Source of the DNA: Vitis vinifera | Lineage: Eukaryota > Streptophyta > Magnoliopsida > Vitales > Vitaceae | Reading direction: 5' to 3' | Length of the DNA: 64,000 bases | NCBI RefSeq assembly: GCF_030704535.1 | Contig: NC_081821.1 | Span: forward strand, 759,001-823,000 | Part shown: positions 59,101 through 64,000 of the stretch, in pieces | Numbering within the stretch: the stretch's first letter is position 1 | Layout: the number at the start of each line of letters is the position of its first letter | Translations under genes and position numbers: made by a program | Notes under the pieces: model-generated | The model's database searches: none | The model's input: the letters and a program-made list of their open reading frames with translations, nothing else | What the model was told of the DNA's origin: nothing

Positions 59101-62100
59101 GTATGGGAAGAAGACAGTAACAAGTATGACATATATCTACAAATTACCAAGATGAATCAACTACTGCTTATGGATGATTATTAAAGCATAGCCCCTTATT
59201 TTTACAAAGAATGCAGGTCGGGTAACATAGGACATATCCCAAATGATAACAAAAAATTCACATGTACACTTGCACTGAAGAATGATTACTAACAGCAATA
59301 TCAATTATTACTCGAAGTGAAAGAACACAATGCATTTATCTCCCATACAGAATCTCATTGATAGTAAAACATGTGAAGGAAATGGAGGGTGAGGCAGCCC
59401 CTGAAGCCTAAAACAACAAGGGAAAAACAAACCGAGCTCGCAGAGAAACCTCAAACCAGCTCTAGACAAGAAAACCACCCAAAGTGTGAAATAAAGTGAT
59501 TGGGTCATCAGAAAGTAAGGCTTAGATATTCTCTCTTGAAAAACAATTTTTAAGACAGCAAAAAGGTTAAAAGGGTCTATAATGCTTCTCAGCAATGAAA
59601 TTCCAAGAGGAAACATAAAAACCACACCACAAAGAAGAAACTAAAATACCCACAAATGTGGAATATAAGGTAATTGTTTTGCAGTGCAACATTTTATATA
59701 ATCTATCGTAATAAAAATTGAATTCACGAGAAAAAAATAAAGCAGTCCAAGTAAAACAATAATGGGTTGACAAAAAGATCATCCTAACATGCTTCAATGC
59801 TTGATATCTTTATATTATGTAAGGCATATCTGGAAGAATAATGTGAACGGTTGGGTAAAGCGAGATGGAGAGGCTGAGACCTAAGTGGCTTTTCTCAAAT
59901 GAAACATTCAGGGAAGCAGGTTATCAAGATAAAAAAGGTTTCCAGGAAGATGTAAAAAAAGGCACCATAGAAAGTTAATAAAAACAATGTGAAACACTTG
60001 AACTCAACCCTTTGAAATTGACATGCCCTCTCATAGATAAAATCAATGAAAATATAGAATACAAAATAAAGGACCCTAATTCATAAAGTTAAATTATTGC
60101 ACAAAGGTTTAAACAAAAACGTTTCCAGAAATTAAAGAGGAAATTAAACAACTGCTTTTTGTTTCAATCATGATTGGTGTTACCCCTCCTGGCCTCATGT
60201 ATTAAAAATACACCAGCCCTTAATTTTAGGAACAATTAAAATTACTATTTTAACTACAAATAATGTTTTTACATAATAAAAGATATATACTGATAAGATA
60301 AAATTAGTGATTTTATCCGATCAATGTGTAAACTGTCATGGTGAGCTAATGGATCAATGTATAAACTGCCATGGTGAGCTAATGGACAAAGGCTATAAAA
60401 TCAATAACAAAAAGACTGATGAACCAGTCACATGCAAATTTTCATCACTCAACAAGAAAACAGATGACACTTTTTGATAAATTCATGAGGTAGTGAGGGA
60501 ATTCTCCAATGTTTTATACAAATATGACCAATAATTGGCAAAAAATTGGATCACGCACATTTTGATTTATAGGTAATTACATATAAGATGGTTACAGAAC
60601 TTACAACGGAATTCACATTAACAATTCGACTTGGAGAGCCTCTAATAAGGGATGGCAAAAGCAATATTGAAAGCAATGCTGGAGCCAGATGATTCACTTG
60701 CATGTGTTCTTCATACCCGTCCTTTGAAAATTTTTGTGGTTCTAAATACAAAAGGGAAAAAAAAAAGTGAAGTACTACAAGTTTGATCAGAAGGGAAAAA
60801 ACTATTCACATTGTTTATATTATACATGAATACACAAAAGATGCAAAATTCTGGATAAAATGAAAAATGTAAGAACCTCCAATGGAAAATATTCCCGCAT
60901 TATTTATAAGAACATGCAAAGGTGCTGATCGCGCATTCCACGCTTCACAAAATCTCGCAACAGAATCCAAGGAGAGGAGATCAAGTTCCATCACCTTAAA
61001 AGTTCAAAATTTTGTGTAAGTCAGCCATCTCACAGCTAAGAAGCTACACTGAACATTAAAATATTGAAACATTTAGCACTACAAAGAAACAAAGGATAAT
61101 GCAAAAGTCAGCAGTATGCATGAAACTATAACAAATATTCAACAAGCAAAGATGCACAACTATTCAAAATCATGGGAAAGGAAAATTATTTAATTCCAAA
61201 ATTAGGTGGAGTCTTAACCAACAAACCGTTTCCCAAATGGGGCATCTCAATATCTAGTATATTTTAATCTTCATTTAGGTAAAGTATTACAATCGAGAGC
61301 AGCATCTAGAATTTAACGAAGACGTTTGACTGCCCTGTTTTTTCCTTTTTTTCCTTTCTTTTTTTTATTTTTAACTTTGCCTGATTATAAAAAGTCAAAA
61401 GTTTATTTTTGCATTGATTTCTATTCAGATTTTAGACAAATTTAGAACTGAATACTATTCAGAATTTAGATAGAAAAACAATCGCTACTAAAGTACCTCA
61501 ATGTTGAGAGGAAGGCCTTTCCCAGACCACTCACTCTGCCACTTCTGAATCAAATCATTAGCCGCCTTGGAATTTCTCACCGCCATAACCACATGCGCCC
61601 CTGCTTCCGCCAACTGTCTGTTCAACATACACACAATGAGTGAAGTATTCAATCCAACTGCCGTTTCAAGATTTAGGATTTGAACAAGGGAATACCAATC
61701 TTCTTTATTCCAATTAAGCAACAGTTTCTCGGTTTTATTTGGGGGGAAAAGGTACAATGACAGAACCACTTAATCCTACTGCAGCTTCAGTTGAGGGCTT
61801 AGGGATTAGAAAAACAACGAAACAGACGATCAAATAAATAAAAAATATTCTCCATTTTCACTTTCTGTGATTTTCTCGGGAAACAAACAGGGAGAGACCT
61901 GGCGATTTGGAGGCCGATTCCGCTGGTAGATCCGGTGATGATGCAGGTGAGATCGTGGAGAGGAGGCAAAGGCAAGGGGTTCTGCAAATGGCTGGCGGAG
62001 ATTCTCTGAAACAGCATCTCGTATATCACATACAGCCATCCCCTCAGCCACTCCATCCATCCCAGCCCCTGCTTCCCTCCACTAGACGACGTCGTTTTCC

Positions 62101-62104
62101 CCAT
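54083..62104 (-). CDS. FEY: Short-chain dehydrogenase/reductase, FOREVER YOUNG (FEY) type
   Basis: Eight minus-strand exons: 62104-61899, 61617-61497, 60994-60877, 60741-60605, 59063-58962, 55860-55768, 55250-55178 and 54348-54083, giving 371 residues (about 376 in Arabidopsis FEY). It is a classical SDR-fold NAD(P)-dependent oxidoreductase. The cofactor motif TGSTSGIG is at residues 57-64, NNAG at 140-143, and the catalytic triad is Ser193, Tyr221 and Lys225 (YSSSK). A hydrophobic segment GWLYVIYEMLF (22-32) precedes the fold and may anchor it to a membrane. The protein ends PSEEAHNIETSYRVWEKTLEL and a C-terminal CRYGGQAEE. Arabidopsis FEY is needed for normal shoot-apex and leaf development; its substrate is unknown to me. 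Intron 5 (55861-58961) is 3.1 kb and carries a sense LINE. A GGA-repeat lies immediately upstream of the ATG. Confidence 0.96.
54586..54874. mobile_element. TIR-bearing MITE-like element in FEY intron 7
   Basis: The left end AGGGTTTGTTTGGTAACTG and the right end GTCACCAAACAAATCCT are inverted and match over about 16 bases with few differences. The interior is non-coding, with AAACTTGT and GAACTGTTTTT-type internal inverted parts. The length is about 289 bases. A target-site duplication could not be fixed because both flanks are A/T. Confidence 0.65.
55617..55731. repeat. About 67-bp imperfect tandem duplication in FEY intron 6
   Basis: CCTGCACAAGCACAT-TATTTGATTATCA occurs at about 55635 and again at about 55702, with an A-rich spacer that also repeats. 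The period is about 67 bases, and small differences separate the copies. Confidence 0.75.
56058..56100. repeat. (GA)n microsatellite in FEY intron 5
   Basis: An almost pure GA run of 43 bases with one interruption (GAAA). It is preceded by a (CAAA)n stretch from about 56041. Confidence 0.93.
56400..58455 (-). mobile_element. 5'-truncated L1-type LINE with perfect 20-bp target-site duplication, FEY intron 5
   Basis: A 2,056-base insert flanked by identical copies of TTGAAGAAGAGATGGAAACT at 56380-56399 and 58456-58475. The minus strand reads 5' to 3' from a truncation inside the reverse transcriptase (KAYDHVEWSFLL), through RQRDPLSPYLFVIAMEALSY, the FVDDT catalytic box (near 58140), a YLGMPLG block, and a RT-associated zinc-binding region (CFLCQAHEESINHLLLHC near 56930-56870), to a tail ending TTATCAAAACAAAAA. 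Frameshifts and stops split the frame, so it cannot encode a working ORF2. It is in the same orientation as FEY and of the same family as the fragment at 1-390. Confidence 0.93.
60319..60384. repeat. 33-bp tandem duplication in FEY intron 4
   Basis: GATCAATGT-TAAACTG-CAT and GGTGAGCTAATG repeat with period 33, with two differences between copies. Each copy contains GGTGAG, a donor-like sequence on the plus strand; FEY is on the minus strand, so this has no splicing meaning for it. Confidence 0.85.
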
Positions 62105-62105
62105 T

Positions 62106-62130
62106 CTCCTCCTCCTCCTCCTCCTCCTCC
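62106..62130. repeat. (CTC/GAG)n trinucleotide run abutting the FEY start codon
   Basis: Eight or so CTC triplets on the plus strand, read as GGA repeats on the FEY strand, end within two bases of the start ATG. Read in frame upstream they would code for a run of Arg, continuing to an ATG at 62221. I treat this as leader sequence. Confidence 0.9.
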
Positions 62131-62473
62131 CACCCTCCTGTAGCTCCGCAGCTCCGCAGCTCCCACTGTACAGTGACAGTGAAGAATCAAGATCTGTCGC
62201 TTCTGAGTGTCGACACTTCAAAGATAATCTATATTCGTTCGAGCATTAAAATAAAAAAAAAAAGACATTTAGAAAATCCCATTATTTATATTTTATAAAT
62301 GAATAATAATTTGATAATCATTTTTAGGGCTTATTTGGAATTTTTTATTTTATTTTTTGGCTTTAGTTCAAAGCCGAAACTAAAATAAAAACCACATATC
62401 TTAAAAGCACAATGTCAGTGTTGTAGATATTTTATTAATACCAATTTTAATTTGTTTGGTTGAATATTAAATT

Positions 62474-62701
62474 TTACGATTGAATGCTTTTGTGTTTCGA
62501 ATTCGATTTTTTTTTGCATTGAATAGAATAGTTAGAGTTGACGAGATGTAGGTAGCCTGCAATTGCATAAACTCCAACAAGAAATTTTATTTGAAAAAGT
62601 TTATGATTGAATGATTTTGTGTTGCAAATTCGATTTGTTTGCTTTGAATAGAATAGTTGGAGTTGATGCGATGTAGGCAGGCTGCAATTGCATAAACTCC
62701 A
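62474..62701. repeat. About 100-bp imperfect direct duplication
   Basis: Copies at 62474-62576 and 62601-62701 share TTA-GATTGAATG-TTTTGTGTT, GAATAGAATAGTT-GAGTTGA and GCAATTGCATAAACTCCA. A 24-base spacer separates them. The divergence suggests an older event. Confidence 0.85.
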
Positions 62702-62935
62702 TGTTTCTTAGGATTTTTTTAATCACAAGGATTGACATATGATTCCGTACAGTATAGGACCTCGATTTTGTGTAGAATCAAGCACATTTTATTAAAAGAA
62801 TCTAACACATCATGCTCTTTTTCATCGAGTTCTTGAGCTGGAACAATCTCAAAGAACCCTCAAAATCAAATCCATCAATATAGGTTGGGGAATTCGGTAT
62901 GGTAACGTTTGATTTTCCGAGATGGAGGAAACTGG

Positions 62936-63245
62936 GGCTATGTTTGGTTCTCGGAGAGTTTAAGAGAAGGAAAATAAAGAGAAAAAATACAAGGAAAGGA
63001 GGAAAGTAAAATTTATAAATTCTTTTCCTTGTTTGGTTGTTGATGGAAAAGTAGTGGGAAATAAAATTGAATTTTTCATACACTTTCATTAAACCTTCTC
63101 CACTTTTTAAGAAAAGGGGAACATAAATCCTAATATTTTGTTTCCTCTTTTCCTTAATGTCCTTTTCATCACCTTTTTTTCATGGTATCCAAATGCAAAA
63201 ACATCATTTTCTTTCCTTAGTATTTTTCAGCAACCAAACATAGCC
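62936..63245. mobile_element. MITE with GGCTATGTTTGGTT terminal inverted repeats (310 bp)
   Basis: The left end GGCTATGTTTGGTTCTCGG and right end GCAACCAAACATAGCC are inverted, with 14 of 14 bases matching. The interior has purine-rich GGAAAATAAAG and complementary CTTTCCTT parts that extend the inverted similarity. It has no coding capacity. A clear target-site duplication was not found, so I do not name a superfamily. Confidence 0.75.
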
Positions 63246-64000
63246 TAGACGTTTAAAGAGAGTCACGAAGCATAAAAATTTTGTGATGAAGAATGAGATC
63301 TTATGCCTGGAATTTGTTGCCTGCAACACCCTAATCAATGGGTGTTCTAAGGGAAGGGAAATAGAGGTGGATTTATTGGTGAGCTAAAATCTATGCCTGA
63401 AGTTTGAGGAAACCAAGAAGGTAATGAAAAATTTGTTGGAACCCGAGACGCCATAGGATTTGGATCAGGATAGGTTATCAAATTTGTTTCCCAATTGTTC
63501 TTCCAAAGGATTTAAAAGAATGATTTCCTACCTAAAGGACATGCAATGGTGAAGAGAATGGATGACATAGCATGCAAGATATACAAAATATATGAAGATA
63601 CAAACAAGGTAAATCAGGAAATCCAACCATAGTAGGGCCGAAAATTGTGTTGGATAAGCTTTTCTTCTGTTCTTGCTCCTTTTCCTTGGCGCTCTTTAGG
63701 CAGGGTGTTGTTTTAGATCTTGTGATGCTTGCTGCCCTCCATCTTCATATCATCTTTCCTTGAATAACAAAAACCACCTTATAGTGACTTAATTTTTGCA
63801 CTTGATGGCCTTCGTAGATTCAAGTTAGATCTAAACTGATCTGTTTAGTTGCCGAGCACTTCTAGGAAGAGAAACAAAAACAAGAAGATTGATCCCATGT
63901 GATATTGTGCCAAAACATGATCACCCTTATGATGAATAGCTTGCCAAATGAATTTGAACATTAAACTGAATCGCAACAAAGATCGATATACAGCAGAGAA

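Larger units (their letters stand above)
62250..64000. other. Right-end intergenic DNA
   Basis: No gene was recognised. It includes the FEY promoter side, an imperfect duplication (62474-62701) and a MITE (62936-63245). The last 750 bases show no motif I can name. Confidence 0.55.

Noticed and set aside
1-64000. CRISPR arrays, bacterial operons, rRNA or tRNA genes
   Set aside because: No regularly spaced short repeats with unique spacers, no compact co-directional bacterial-type genes, and no cloverleaf-type sequence was recognised by eye; a tRNA scan was not possible.

Overview
The window is nuclear DNA of a dicot plant. The genes are split by many short GT-AG exons inside AT-rich introns, the predicted proteins match plant families, and the DNA between exons is full of plant LINE, Ty1/copia and MITE remnants. 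The style of the LINE tails and the gene set suggest grapevine (Vitis) or a close relative, but that is an inference; no database was searched.

Layout: (1) 1-1.4 kb, the last three exons of a mitochondrial phosphate carrier (+), with an antisense LINE piece in the preceding intron. (2) 1.4-8.8 kb, gene-poor DNA. (3) 8.9-10.8 kb, a seven-exon bHLH transcription factor of the bHLH137 type (+). (4) 11.5-18.8 kb, gene-poor DNA. (5) 28.0-18.9 kb, the complete eleven-exon gene for V-ATPase subunit C (VHA-C/DET3, -). (6) 28.1-30.8 kb, an AT-rich divergent intergenic region packed with MITE-like DNA. (7) 32.2-38.4 kb, the twelve-exon sialyltransferase-like gene SIA2 (+). (8) 39.4-41.3 kb, a decayed copia element with no integrase region. 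(9) 42.4-43.3 kb, an intronless SAM-domain protein gene (+). (10) 52.2-47.2 kb, the twelve-exon LCB2 subunit of serine palmitoyltransferase (-). (11) 62.1-54.1 kb, the eight-exon short-chain dehydrogenase FEY (-), with a 2.06 kb LINE in one intron. (12) 62.2-64 kb, repeats and no recognised gene.

I worked out exon boundaries by hand from splice sites and frame continuity. The complete proteins come to 349 (bHLH), 375 (VHA-C), 439 (SIA2), 314 (SAM), 489 (LCB2) and 371 (FEY) residues, at or near the lengths known for these families. The genes do not form one pathway. Several act in the endomembrane system: the proton pump subunit, a Golgi glycosyltransferase-like protein and the ER enzyme that starts sphingolipid synthesis. 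The set phosphate carrier / SIA2 / SAM protein / LCB2 also occurs close together on Arabidopsis chromosome 3 as I remember it, which suggests conserved microsynteny.

No CRISPR array, operon, rRNA or convincing tRNA was seen, and I found no clear undescribed system. The most notable non-gene structures are LINE insertions with intact target-site duplications, a three-copy family of 277-bp MITEs, a long foldback repeat just upstream of LCB2, a 79-bp intronic duplication that copies an acceptor-like site in SIA2, and a 69-bp x 3 minisatellite that stays open as a reading frame.
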